A stretch of DNA of 64,000 nucleotides from Paradevosia shaoguanensis (GCF_016801025.1 NZ_CP068983.1:4270501-4334500), one strand, 5' to 3'. Positions 14,201 to 20,433 are shown, counted from the first letter of the stretch. The notes: generated by a model not told the origin, from the letters alone. A program made the numbers and translations.

Positions 14201-17200
14201 GGAAGAACCGATATCGATCTGCTTGCTGACAGTGTCGCCATCGAAGTCCGTGATCGACACGGCGGCGCGGATGAGGCCGTTGAGCGAAACCGACTCGTTG
14301 TCGCTCCCGGTATCCGGGTGCTTGAGCGAGAGATATTGCGCAATGCTGACATGGCCGGAGCTGTCGATAGCGATGGCGAAAGCCGCCTGCCCGCCCGGGA
14401 TGCGGCCAACGACCAGGCCATCCTCAACGGAAAGCGTGATGGCCTTGCCGTCGGTAGTCTCGAGGCCCGAAGGCGTGCCGTTTCCGCCGACGATCTCGAG
14501 CGCAACGGTGAGCTTGGCAGCATCGTCCGCGCCCGAACCGGTCACGATGGTGACGAGCGGAGCATCGGCGGCATTGGTCGCGTAGCCGATGGCAGTGGAC
14601 GCATTGGCGACGCCGTTGAAGAGCGCCACCACGTTCGCATCGGTGGTGTCGTTGCCCTGGAGCCCGGCGGTTTCATCGATGACGATGGAGGTTTCGCCGT
14701 TCTTCTCGGCCTGGAGATACGGAATGTCGTCGGTGACGTTGACCGTCACCTTGCCATCCAGCACCACGCTGTCCCCGTCGCCATCGGTGGCGACGATGAC
14801 CGAGCCGAAATTGATGGCCAGGTTGTTCTCATCAGCCGTGCCGGGCGTCGGCGCCTGGTGGTCGAGCTGGTCATAGAGCCGGAACGTGAATTCGCCATTG
14901 GCGCCCAGTTCGAGCGTGAAGATCGTGTGGTTGGCAGCGGTCGCGGTGAGCACATTGCCCGATACGCTGAAGCTGAGCGCATCGCCATGCGAAGTCAGCC
15001 CCAGCGCAGCCAGGGTCGCCGCCGCATTGGCAGTGAAGCCAAACCCGCCATTGGCCCCCGGGCCATCGGCACCGAAATTGACCAGACCAGCGAGCGAGCC
15101 ACGTGCCACGGCGACATTGCCAACCGTGTCATCGAGATGTTCGGTGTCCGAGCCGTCGGCATTGCCGTCGTTCGGGCTGGTGCCGGCCGAATAAGCCGAC
15201 GAGATGTCATCTTCATCGACGGTGATGGAGACCGAACCCCTGCCCGCCACCGGACCGTCATCGCGGAACACGATCGCCGTGCCGATATCGACGGTCTTGG
15301 AAACGACGTCGCCATCAAAGTCGGTCGCGGTGACGACGGCCTGGATGTGCGTGCCCAGATTCACCGCATCGTTCGGATTGGCCGAGTTGGGATGCTTGAT
15401 GGAGAGGTATTGGGCAATGCTCACGCGGCCGGCATCGTCGATGGAGATGGCGAAGGCCGGCAGGTCGCCCGGATCGGCATGACCATCATTGTTAAGGTCG
15501 ATGCGGCCGACAATCAGGCCGTTTTCGACATAGAGGCGGATCGGCTGCCCCTCTGTCGTCTCAAGGCCGGAAAGAGCGCCGTTGCCACCTGCCACGGCCA
15601 GCGCGACCGTGAAGGTCAAGCTGTCGTCGGCACCAACACCGGCAAAGGCGACCACCGGCTGGCCGCCGCGCGCATAACCCAGCGCGGCGTCAGGCACCAC
15701 GCCCGCGACGCCAGCGAACAACGCGGCAACCGCCGGCGAGGTGGTATCATTGCCCTGGTTGCCGGCGCTTTCGTCGCGCACGACATTGTGGCCGGTGGCT
15801 CCTGCAACGAATGCAGGGATGTCGTCGGTTACGTTGACGGTAACCTTGCCATCGAGGGTCACGCTGTCGCCGTCGCCATCGGTGGCGGTGATGATGGAAC
15901 CGAACTCGAGCGCCAGATTGTTGTAGTCGGCGCTGCCCGGGGTGGCCGGCGCAGCGTGATCGAGCTGGTCGTAGAGCTTGAAGGTGAAATCGCCGTCAGC
16001 ATCCAGCTGGAGCGTGAACACCTTGTGACCGCCGGCGCTGGCGGTGAGGGTGTTGCCGGAAAGAGCATAGGTCAGCGTCAGTCCGTGCGAGGTATAGCCC
16101 AGCGCCGCCATGGTCGAGGCGGCATTGGCGGCGAAGCCGAAGCCACCGCCAGCGGCGGGGCCATCGGCGCCGAAACTGACGAGGCCGGCAACCGAGCCAG
16201 ACGCGGTGGCCGGCATGCCATTGGGCCATTCGAAGGGGCCGGTGTTCGAACCGTCGCCTGTACCATCGAGCGGGCTGCTGCCCACGGACCACAACGTCGC
16301 GATATCGCCTTCGTCGACGGTGATCGAGGTCGAACCACCGGTGCCAACCGGGGAGTCGTCGTCCACCGAGACAGTGAACGAGCCGTTGACGGCGTCGCCA
16401 TCGGAATCGGTCGCGACGAAGTTGAACTTGAGCGAGATGTTGTCTTCCGTGCCGCTCTGCGGGTGATCCAGCTTGTCGAGCAGGATCACGCGGAACGCGC
16501 CCTGCCCGTCGTCAGAAAGGCTGACCTCCATGACGACCCGATCACCGGCCTTGCCGATGAGCACGGTGCCATCCTCGTTCGCGGTGAAGACGACGGCGAC
16601 GCCGCCAGAGGTCAGCGTAGCGTTGAGAGTAACGGGATTGGCAGGATCGAAGGTGACGCTGCGGTCGCCCACGCCATCGGGCTTGTCCTGGACATAGCCG
16701 CCCGTGCCGGACGTGCCGTCGGCGCCGCTATCGACGCCATCGGAGCCCCAGCTGATGTGGAGCGAGCCGCCGACGACGGCGAGCCCTGCATCGTCGCCGA
16801 CGCCACCCGGATTGCCGTTCTGGAGCGCATCTTCATCGAGGATGAAGGACTGGCTGAGCGAGATATTGGCGAGATAGGTGCCGTGGTGCCCTTCAGTGCC
16901 GGGGCCATCCACCGGATTGGTGCCGGAGGTACCGACTTCCTTGAAGGTCAGCTTGTCGAGCTGCGCGTTGCCAGTCGCGGTCACGACGTAGGAATAGACC
17001 TGCATCGCGTTGGAGGGATCGATCGTGGCGATCAACTGGTCGCCCCAATAGACTTCGAGCCGCGCCGTTTCCGGGAACGGAGCGCCGGCTTCGAATTGGA
17101 TGGCGTAGGTCGTGCCTTGGGTCAGGCCGGACACTTCCTGCGAGATCTGCATGTTGCCCGGGGAGGCAGCCATGTCGATCATCGGGGCGCCGCCGGAGGC

Positions 17201-18211
17201 GACCATGTTGAGATAACCGCTACCGACGCGCTCGAGTTGAGCCGTCTCGGCACCGTTCGAGGTCATCTGCCAGCCGGCGATGCCATCGTTGTCGATGCCG
17301 CCGTAATTGCCCTCGCCCCAGGATTGATGGTTGAGGAAATCCCCTTCGCCACGGAAGTCGCCATTGACGAGGAAGTTCTGCCCGCCGGAGCCGGCACCGA
17401 TCACCGGCACGTCATCCTGCACGCTGATGGTGAAGGAGCCCGGACGCAGCCCATTGAGGGCGTCGCCATCGGCATCCGTCACGACGATGGCCGAGGAGAA
17501 GTCGATTGCGGAAACGGAGGTCGAGCCGTCCGCCGAGGTGCGCAGCGCGTGGTTCTCGCCGTCGCCGGCGACGTGATCGAGCTGGTCCTGGAGGTCGAAC
17601 GACCAGGTGCCATTGGCGTTCACGGTCAGGGTGAACACCGTGCCGGCGGCGGTCGAAGCGGTCAGCGTGTTGCCCACGACCGAATAGGTCACGGCCACGC
17701 CATGCGAATAGAGCGTCGGCAGGTTGGCGGTGTCGATGCTGACGGTGAAGGTGCCCGGGCCATCGGCGCCGACCTTGACCATGCTCGACAGCGAGCCCGA
17801 AAGCGTGCTGGAGGTTTCGTCGTCGCTGTTGGTGTCGCCCGGCTCCTTGTTGCCGACCTGGTTGTCGCCGGTGGCGGCGCCAGCCATGCCGTCTTCCTGG
17901 ACGGAGGCTTCGACGCGCGGCGCCTCTTCTCCGCCGATCTGGACCGGCATGTCGTCGTCGACGGTGATCGTAAAGCTGCCGTTCACCGTGTCGCCGTCGA
18001 AATCGCGGGCGGTGAAGTCGAAGGTCAGGGAGATGTCGTTTTCGGCGCCGCCCGGAGCGTGGTCGAGGGGGGCGAAGAGCTGGAAGTTGAACTTGCCCGA
18101 ACCATCGTCCGAGAGCGAGACGCGGAAGACTTCCACCTTCTCGATCTGCTCGCCTTCACCAAAGCGATAGATGAAGCCGCTCAGCACGGAGCCGTCGTTG
18201 GACAGCTCCAT
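2273..18211 (-). CDS. Giant RTX/Bap-like type I secreted adhesin, main part
   Basis: This 5,312-residue frame encodes the body and C-terminus of a very large secreted, calcium-binding repeat adhesin. It is built from DUF5801/T1SS-143/VCBS-like beta-sandwich repeats, recognisable by recurring D-G-D-G-D loops and V-x-V-x-D-D-x-P linkers. Three carbohydrate-binding-like inserts lie at residues about 275-445 (NFLVNGDF), 2055-2245 (DLIVNGSFELG) and 2430-2580. Cadherin/Ig-like modules occur at about 3670-4150, and an Ig-like module with a KFSEAMD motif at about 4725-4840. RTX nonapeptides (GGSGNDFLVGGDGND) lie at about 5165-5215, followed by a T1SS secretion signal. The N-terminal part is in another frame (18181-19566): restoring one base between 18220 and 18212 gives GGE-AVTMEL, a typical repeat junction. 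No LapB/C/E-type transporter genes lie in the window. The likely role is surface attachment or biofilm formation; the ligand is unknown. Confidence 0.93.
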   Translation of the reverse strand: MELSNDGSVLSGFIYRFGEGEQIEKVEVFRVSLSDDGSGKFNFQLFAPLDHAPGGAENDISLTFDFTARDFDGDTVNGSFTITVDDDMPVQIGGEEAPRVEASVQEDGMAGAATGDNQVGNKEPGDTNSDDETSSTLSGSLSSMVKVGADGPGTFTVSIDTANLPTLYSHGVAVTYSVVGNTLTASTAAGTVFTLTVNANGTWSFDLQDQLDHVAGDGENHALRTSADGSTSVSAIDFSSAIVVTDADGDALNGLRPGSFTISVQDDVPVIGAGSGGQNFLVNGDFRGEGDFLNHQSWGEGNYGGIDNDGIAGWQMTSNGAETAQLERVGSGYLNMVASGGAPMIDMAASPGNMQISQEVSGLTQGTTYAIQFEAGAPFPETARLEVYWGDQLIATIDPSNAMQVYSYVVTATGNAQLDKLTFKEVGTSGTNPVDGPGTEGHHGTYLANISLSQSFILDEDALQNGNPGGVGDDAGLAVVGGSLHISWGSDGVDSGADGTSGTGGYVQDKPDGVGDRSVTFDPANPVTLNATLTSGGVAVVFTANEDGTVLIGKAGDRVVMEVSLSDDGQGAFRVILLDKLDHPQSGTEDNISLKFNFVATDSDGDAVNGSFTVSVDDDSPVGTGGSTSITVDEGDIATLWSVGSSPLDGTGDGSNTGPFEWPNGMPATASGSVAGLVSFGADGPAAGGGFGFAANAASTMAALGYTSHGLTLTYALSGNTLTASAGGHKVFTLQLDADGDFTFKLYDQLDHAAPATPGSADYNNLALEFGSIITATDGDGDSVTLDGKVTVNVTDDIPAFVAGATGHNVVRDESAGNQGNDTTSPAVAALFAGVAGVVPDAALGYARGGQPVVAFAGVGADDSLTFTVALAVAGGNGALSGLETTEGQPIRLYVENGLIVGRIDLNNDGHADPGDLPAFAISIDDAGRVSIAQYLSIKHPNSANPNDAVNLGTHIQAVVTATDFDGDVVSKTVDIGTAIVFRDDGPVAGRGSVSITVDEDDISSAYSAGTSPNDGNADGSDTEHLDDTVGNVAVARGSLAGLVNFGADGPGANGGFGFTANAAATLAALGLTSHGDALSFSVSGNVLTATAANHTIFTLELGANGEFTFRLYDQLDHQAPTPGTADENNLAINFGSVIVATDGDGDSVVLDGKVTVNVTDDIPYLQAEKNGETSIVIDETAGLQGNDTTDANVVALFNGVANASTAIGYATNAADAPLVTIVTGSGADDAAKLTVALEIVGGNGTPSGLETTDGKAITLSVEDGLVVGRIPGGQAAFAIAIDSSGHVSIAQYLSLKHPDTGSDNESVSLNGLIRAAVSITDFDGDTVSKQIDIGSSIVFRDDGPVAGEGSVSITVDEDDISSAYSAGTSPNDGNADGSDTEHIDDTEGSVAVARGSLAGLVNFGADGPGANGGFGFSADAVATLTALGLTAHGDDLIYSVSGNTLTAISSTGSHHLVFTLEISANGDFTFRLYDQLDHQAPTPGMADENNLAINFGSVIVATDGDGDSVSLDGKVTVNITDDIPYLKAERNGDTTIVIDESAGQQGNDTTASDVAALFSGVANAPTALGYATNASDAPLVTIATGMGADDDGNVSHTVVALEIVGGNGTASGLETTSGQPITLYVEGDLIVGRIAGGQAAFAIAIDGTGHVSIAQYLSLKHPDTTNNDESVSLNGLVRVAVSITDFDGDTVSKQVDIGSAISFKDDGPVAGEDSVSITVEEALIRTEWSAGSESVAGAGAASATGSLAGLVDFGADGPAAGGGFGFAADALATLNGLNLTSHAEVVSYSIVGNTLTATAAGHTLFTLEIGANGDFTFKLSDQIDHAQNSDSLAIDFGAIIEATDGDGDKVSLAGKVTVNVTDDVPAFDLHASGAAVVRDETAGLQENDTSAQAVADLFGGVTNASSALGYATNGGNPVVTYNSVGGADDGFTYSVSLTINGGNGTDSGLSTTSGQHIYLFLEDGLIVGRTLADGSGPAAFAIAIDATGHVSVAQYLALKHPDGTDANDAIDLHGVVRAEVTATDFDHDTTTKSVDIGASIVFKDDGPTVIQVVPNAATLGPDLIVNGSFELGHGLTGSAWEIYGSIDGWTKGADGIPFEVQTGGAGGLAPNDGNALIELDGDTEGNGNPHDTPDPVHTNATIQQTIAGTEAGQTYQLTFWYAPRGDGSDSSGMDVYFEGHKVFSIPPGSSEYASGTWHQITLTVTATGPNAVLGFAGTGAENENGALLDNVSLKAVYGSTLDDEDVVSTVVGIQGGPGDDGSGTVASGKIVFDAGADGLQSIVASGIAGLKAIYVDPTTHVGTQYDVTQTWSASGAGGTLTGTIMVGGVSHNAYTLTIDADGNYTFNLLQPLVHPLTDNPATSETETEFEDNLLLDFGFTITDGDGDKATGTISINVDDDTPDAITQAPAATEMDEPGMPTTSTVEVLYDFNGVNGQAPDLGPNLSVNDGSVVANFVNDYTLQGPPANSGSNAIVFTAKPGTTFTFDTAAIGMNGAYTGVKEVTLIGYDANGTQIALGTFKVETVHPVTTTPVSVFDATGTVFDGLALARLEIVPPSNFAGYVVVDNMGVSQVVTAPAETTSAQVDLMPLVNFGADGALADGAFSFQTFADRDFGSINSEGKEVHISSNGTTVTGFTDDNAKVFELTIVNGKAVLTLYAPLDHNGASSLNLDFGSLIVARDGDGDGISLGDGLVVFSVKESNFAPTAGEAFAAVDDDGLAGGNANAGAGDIAVTPDPDNNESTFSGTLPGSGGNGALVYSFAGMDGQTDTVGQETVQYHWAAGVLTATIVSGARAGSNLFEIKITDAATGAYDLKLFLPVAHTAGDNTEASVNVSIDYTVGDSDADTSAADTATGTLKIEFNDDVPTVTTSNVEIAGLSVSDATLGSDDSKSFASAFTFDFGADGGSASYALEVSAQGTDSGLVDGATGQHVLLYTTSGGAVEGRIGDSNGAVVFRLTVDANGTVTLDQQRVLQHGSNGADQVVSIAGGKIILTATATDGDGDKASGHIDLGSQLSFQDSDPTAGNATASIILDDEGQSGGITVNGANGDVDDPEKASMVSGTLPITAGADGLKSIVVSGLTAAGETGPAGVLSAIFVDGQGIASTHAVSSAWTVNGQGGTLTGTIMVGGISHTVYTLVVDATGAYTLTMNLPLAHPLTNDPNTGATEIEYEDNLNLVFNYTVTDNDGDEASGTLSVKVNDDTPDLGPVEAINVGNGVASHTGSFEFHPGADGIGGASLAGSVPPQGLTSGGEAVHYWTSNDGSRLVAYTGTYNGEPPADAQIFTVTLNAATGQYVFNMLGSIDFGDQQQLLVSASTAHGAGPTNYQVLTTGGVNGTEVAVLSGWKWQASPENLTNWLGGGAPSVSAADISGSTNGWGVNNANFDSNELTRFDFGTIADVNGQTPSTTSVVSPSSIEFNLGAGTGDKIAYVVRFSDGTFASVSEIGDPTANLIITAPAGKTIDYVEFLMIDGKAKIDLEGVTVGTSGPTQIDLGFKLTVTDGDGDAESGLINVHVSNQLPTLTLPQTGSTGTVVDEAGLPNGSAELADNVPNNNNGERTTGAFAYTDGEGATTIKINGVAIAVGTNIDGAYGKLHIDSIDTVNKVVHYTYTLTAATSDHGDIIVGTDGDSDRGIADQVNDDFAVTVSDANGGTAAGVLQVSINDDGPTAMADLVTQLVENAPVVVDVLANDVQGADGVAFGQVTLVANSLVGLGSLVYNNDGTFTYTPAAGEEGQVTFQYQIVDGDGDVSVATAAIMLKADSEPTITIPAAGEDGTEVSEAGLEVRSGEAAGSAAVTDSEKTSGTIGFNSIDGVGSVSLGGHALTTVAQTFTDNLGALTAYYVFNSSTGVGTIHYSYELLDNTSGDDTSVTFPVVVTDTDGDAAPAGNLVIAIADDAPTAVDDAKTQSVENQAVVVNVLGNDVQGADSVALDQISLVADSLTGAGSVIYNDDGTFTYTPAPGEEGEITFQYQIVDGDGDPSVATVTITLQADSAPTVTIPAAGEAGTQVSESGLEARSGEAAGSAAATDSEKTSGTIGFNSVDGVGSISLGGHALTSVAQTFTDSLGALTAYYVFNSNTGVGTIHYSYELLDNTSGDDTSVTFPVVVTDTDGDAAPAGNLVISIVDDVPTAVNDIAQEVLENSVAGISGNVLANDAQGADSATLTHVSFDNGSTWVAIAGSHVVAGKGTYTFDADGNWTFKPVSTAGHSDVNASFQYRIVDGDGDPSQATQSITVKDANTPFQQVGTFAGVVEEEQLAGGLDDTNSANGNDKDTAGNLGVTTNIVTGELHDMLTGGDGTVTYGFNTVSGQVSLVGGANLTSEGQPVLFAMNGGVLYGYVNVAGAGFDPAVDRSVFKVELNSSTGEFKFTLLDNIDHHAINAADDVEGTVSINLDGVFKATDSDNDTHTFNNVSVAVIDDVPVANAAESTLTINVDELGVSNVVAKWTNVDMSGSSNPVSYDRDGDGSTDEIRWPNGSGSGYGFVDAPAANLNSLVTNDAFTLGTFTHFNFPVSGDTLESVKLQVTFTAIINGVSTVVGPVTINFNHNETPNNWGDSRDNDIITISNSTATVNIAGQPYTLNILGFVPANNPDGTPVTQISTTENASNAFLLRASFVSAVGDLKTTGDVTTGNTGADGVEVVGIAFGNQSDTTANGSGNFEIEGQYGKLVINKDGSYTYTLTADGADVPTGAAETFKYTIRDGDGDKATADLKITLSVVDHVAPNVLDVSVNDTLLTGTDIGPGEFVVTVKFSEAMDTSANPNLTFGQDLAGALVLTGGVWSNGNTIYTATYTVVDTNATLSNITIDVTGAKDTAGNAQNDYVAQPEFGIATFDPTVAGADRIVTNAGNGTAFVVPEWALLANDTGEAGLHITSLSNQSSLSASLVGDGVSITDSGSSSGGSFKYNVTNGVSAATGSVDVVRDSSGSIDGGNGNDIVVAAGSNATAQSTKITFAKQYDAGDKVSLTIDGTSYTHTVASNARSGENVYDALRALVGNALAAKGGSWSSNNLDSGGSVTLSGNPGVTFAVAAGIVNAAGDPWKYTIDFYDSIDDFGTGSGENIKISISGWPDFVGHATGGSGDEGRFDSAAADLVTQLTAAHFTASYDSSSNKFTIISPSELSISATSTGTEDRWLSPTANGTVTNTVGATNHEAPAVDTTPATVGGYTLNGNGGDDILIGGSGNDFLVGGDGNDILFGGAGFDTLTGGAGADTFKLSDASVADLIVDYHGSEGDKIDLTELFSVAPGGHVNDYVKYDATTGVLSVDTDGTGAGKDFVAVATLGTDNHPAPDTVKIIFDDADGTIHQVVLANQI
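2575..2712 (-). repeat. RTX calcium-binding nonapeptide block
   Basis: About five tandem copies of the GGxGxDxLx nonapeptide (for example GGSGNDFLV, GGDGNDILF, GGAGFDTLT) are encoded near the adhesin C-terminus. In this family the block folds into a calcium-loaded parallel beta-roll after export and lies just before the uncleaved C-terminal type I secretion signal, as here. Confidence 0.9.
5840..7190 (-). repeat. Two tandem 693-bp adhesin repeats plus a partial copy
   Basis: Matching landmarks recur 693 bases apart, for example the block coding for YELLDNTSGDDTSVTF at about 5,908 and again at 6,601. This equals a 231-residue unit made of a TIPAAGE...GGHALT module, a VVVTDTDGDAAPAG strand and an Ig/cadherin-like NDVQGAD...DGTFTYTP module. 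The copies are nearly identical in protein and strongly so in DNA. A third, partial copy of the Ig-like part precedes them at about 7,000-7,190. Confidence 0.85.
12060..16330 (-). repeat. Four tandem adhesin repeats of about 1.0-1.1 kb
   Basis: The motif SITVDE recurs at about 16314, 15216, 14142 and 13050, giving periods of 1,098, 1,074 and 1,092 bases (366, 358 and 364 residues). A shorter fourth unit of about 1,013 bases ends near 12,060. Each unit runs SITVDE, FGADGPA, GNTLTA, DQLDH, VTVNVTDDIP, NDTT..ALF.GV, GGNGT.SGLETT, VGRI, HVSIAQYL, DFDGDTVSK, DDGPVAG. Units 2 and 3 are the most alike. The high identity makes unequal crossing-over and assembly collapse likely here. Confidence 0.88.
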
Positions 18212-19566
18212 CGTGACGGCTCGCCGCCGGAATAGAGAGCGCCGGGCACCTGCCCTTCGCTGCCGGTGGCGCCGCCGGCCACGTCGATGGCGGTCGAGGT
18301 GAAATAGACCGCGCGGCCATAGAGCTTGCCGTCGACGGTGTCCTGGAGGAAGGAGCCATCCTCGCCGGTGGTGTCGCCGTGGTCGCCGCGATCCGCGCCC
18401 CAGGCAATGCCAAGGTCGCCCGTTGCGGATGGCGAGTTGGTCGGATGGTCACCCTCGTTTTCGTCGCCGATACCGCCCGGCAAACCATCTTCATCAACGA
18501 CGGCGCTGCGCGGGGCTTCGGTGAGGATCGGGCTGTCGTCTTCGATGTTGAGGACGAGGATCGAGCTGGCGCTGCCGCCGCGGCCGTCGCTGACGGTCAC
18601 GGGGATATTGAGCGTCACCTGGTCTTCGGCGCTCGGATTGGGATGGTCGATCGGGCCCTTGAGCTCGACGACGTAGTGGCCGCCGCCTTCCGAGGTGCGG
18701 CCTTCGGTGATGGTGATGCGGATGACTTCAACGCCACCGGCGCGGCCGATGAGCACGTTTTCGCCAGAGGCGTCCCAGACGATGTCGAGGCCGCCCGACT
18801 TGAGGGCACCGGCCGGGGCACTCAGGACGAACTGCAGGGCATCATTGTCCGGATCGCTGACCGGGAGCTGGCCCTGGAGCGTCGAGGAATTGGTGGTGTC
18901 GTTCGAGCCGAAATCGTCGAGGTTGCCGAAGGCCAGGCCTTCATCGGACACGCTGCCCAGCAACATGCGGGCGCCGCCGAAGCTGGGGCGGCCGTTGACC
19001 GCGCCTTCCGGCAGGTCAAAGGTCGGGATGCCGCGGAAGAGTTCGGTCGGCGGCAGCAGGTCGCCGTAGCCGATACCGGGGCCGATGCCGGCGGGGTCGA
19101 CCCAGCCGAAATTGCCGTGCGAGCCCTCGGCGCCACCGGCGGGGCCGGCTGCGGCCTCTATGCCGTTTTCGGTGAAGAGCTGGGCCACGGTCTGGGCCGG
19201 GATCTCAACGGTGCCGATGAAGAGCGTCAGTCCCTGCACGGCGCCGCCGGGGATCACGACGATCGAACCGTCCGGCTGGACGAATTCGAGATCGGCTCCG
19301 TTCTGCCGCATCTGGCTGATGTCGGTTCCAGCCGGGAGACGCGCAGTTTCGCCCTCACCGATTTCCACGACGACGCGCTCGGGCGCTGCCGGCGTGTTGG
19401 CCTGGGCTACCCGAACGACTTCCGGTGTTGCAGCCTCGACTTGGGGGTTATTGTGGAACTCCTGAGTACCCGCATTGAAAGTAGCGGTGCGCAGGTCTTC
19501 GGAAGTCAGGTTCTCAGAAATGACTTCACGATTGGACGAACGGTCGAACTCGTTATTGATAGCCAC
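18181..19566 (-). CDS. Giant adhesin, N-terminal part (frameshifted from main part)
   Basis: This frame encodes the first 449 residues of the adhesin and then 12 out-of-frame residues before a stop at 18181. The GTG start at 19566 is chosen because AGGGGGA lies 6 bases upstream. The N-terminus has no Sec signal, as expected for type I secretion. Residues about 65-130 (VVVEIGEGETARLP to FIGTVEIPAQTV) form a small beta-rich domain of the kind found at the start of Bap/LapA-like proteins. AAAG at residues 138-141 fits the consensus recognised by LapG-type proteases. The first T1SS-143-like repeat begins at about residue 200 and is cut by the frameshift after Glu449 (codon 18220-18222). If the shift is real, the product would be a short protein without repeats or secretion signal. 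Confidence 0.9.
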   Translation of the reverse strand: MAINNEFDRSSNREVISENLTSEDLRTATFNAGTQEFHNNPQVEAATPEVVRVAQANTPAAPERVVVEIGEGETARLPAGTDISQMRQNGADLEFVQPDGSIVVIPGGAVQGLTLFIGTVEIPAQTVAQLFTENGIEAAAGPAGGAEGSHGNFGWVDPAGIGPGIGYGDLLPPTELFRGIPTFDLPEGAVNGRPSFGGARMLLGSVSDEGLAFGNLDDFGSNDTTNSSTLQGQLPVSDPDNDALQFVLSAPAGALKSGGLDIVWDASGENVLIGRAGGVEVIRITITEGRTSEGGGHYVVELKGPIDHPNPSAEDQVTLNIPVTVSDGRGGSASSILVLNIEDDSPILTEAPRSAVVDEDGLPGGIGDENEGDHPTNSPSATGDLGIAWGADRGDHGDTTGEDGSFLQDTVDGKLYGRAVYFTSTAIDVAGGATGSEGQVPGALYSGGEPSRWSCPTTAPC

Positions 19567-19664
19567 GATGTCCCCCTGGGGGCTGAAAGCCGGATTAACA
19601 CTCGATTAATCACGGGTTTCACATCGAAGCCTTTTAGTTGGAAGACCTGTTTTTCGCGGGAGAT

Positions 19665-19727
19665 ATAGCCGGTTATACAGTCACCCTACTTTCTTTATTA
19701 ACCCTAACGGATTTTATAGCCGGCTAT
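19665..19727. promoter_or_regulatory. Two copies of a 12-bp palindrome in the adhesin promoter region
   Basis: ATAGCCGGTTAT at 19665-19676 and ATAGCCGGCTAT at 19716-19727 are near-perfect and perfect palindromes. They differ at one base and start 51 bp apart, close to five helical turns. They lie in the 201-bp space between the adhesin start and the preceding regulator gene. The surrounding DNA is noticeably AT-rich for this genome, as expected of a promoter. A dimeric or tetrameric regulator, possibly the ribbon-helix-helix protein encoded next door, could bind both sites on one helix face; this binding is inferred. Confidence 0.55.
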
Positions 19728-19767
19728 GCACCGACCTTTTCTTGCCTCCGATATTTTACAGAATTGT

Positions 19768-20397
19768 CTAGTACCGGGCCGTGAGGAACAAGGAGACCTG
19801 ATCGGGCTCAACCAGATCGGTAACGTAGCCGACGAACAGTTCGTCGCAAAATGGCGGTACTCCCACCAACTTCAGGTTCGCTGCGACCCTGCTTTCTCCC
19901 AGACGAAGGTGGGCGACCGCGTAGACGCAGTCGGCTGTGTCCCGCAGACGGAAGTTCTGCAAGGGCACTTCGAATTCGACCGCCAGGTCGTCCCTGCCCT
20001 CCGCCTCTTCGCCGCACGCCAAACTCAATTGGCGAAAAAACTCCCCGTTCGCGCTGATAAGCTCTCCGCTGTCATTCAATACAGCGGCGGCGACGGGTGC
20101 CGACAACAGATACGCCGCCGCAATCAGTGAACTGTCCCCGAACGCCCGAAATCTGCGTGCCGTTGAGATCAACGCTTTGACGATCTCGGCTTGGAGAGGC
20201 AGCCGAAGTGCAACTCCTCGCTCCGAATGACCGGCAATCATCCTTTCGATCACCGCCTCCACCGGCCTTCCCTGCTGCGAAGCTAGCTCCTCGACAGCTG
20301 CAAGATAAATCGCGTCGAGCAAGATCTCGACGCGCTTGCCTTCGACCATAAAATAACGGCGTTGCGGGTCTTCGGAGGGAGAGTTCTTTTGTGGCAT
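19768..20397 (-). CDS. Predicted ribbon-helix-helix / PAS-like regulator
   Basis: A protein of about 209 residues from the ATG at 20397; a GTG at 20433 would add 12 residues. Residues about 17-57 (YFMVEGKRVEILLDAIY then VEELASQQGRPVEAVIERM) have the strand plus two-helix pattern of the RHH_4-type ribbon-helix-helix DNA-binding family. The second half (AAAVLNDSGELISANGEFF) resembles a PAS sensor domain. The gene is transcribed toward the giant adhesin and ends 201 bp before its start, so it may control adhesin expression through the palindromes there. The DNA-binding call rests on pattern recognition, and the PAS call is weaker. No toxin partner is seen. Confidence 0.65.
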   Translation of the reverse strand: MPQKNSPSEDPQRRYFMVEGKRVEILLDAIYLAAVEELASQQGRPVEAVIERMIAGHSERGVALRLPLQAEIVKALISTARRFRAFGDSSLIAAAYLLSAPVAAAVLNDSGELISANGEFFRQLSLACGEEAEGRDDLAVEFEVPLQNFRLRDTADCVYAVAHLRLGESRVAANLKLVGVPPFCDELFVGYVTDLVEPDQVSLFLTARY

Positions 20398-20433
20398 TCT
20401 TCGGAATGTAGGCTCGCACGAGTGAGCATACAC

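Noticed and set aside
5840-16330. Regular DNA repeats that might suggest a CRISPR array or satellite
   Set aside because: Periods of 693 and about 1,000-1,100 bases, in frame with repeated protein domains, are adhesin modules. No short palindromic repeats with unique spacers were seen anywhere in the window.
14063-18235. A 1,390-codon open frame on the plus strand opposite the adhesin, and many shorter ones between 2.3 and 14 kb
   Set aside because: They mirror the repeat structure and high GC of the adhesin codons, show low-complexity Arg/Asp/Gly/Val composition, and lack family features. They are shadows of the minus-strand gene.
19768-20397. RHH protein as the antitoxin of a toxin-antitoxin pair
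   Set aside because: No small toxin gene is adjacent and the protein is much longer than RHH antitoxins, with a PAS-like second half.
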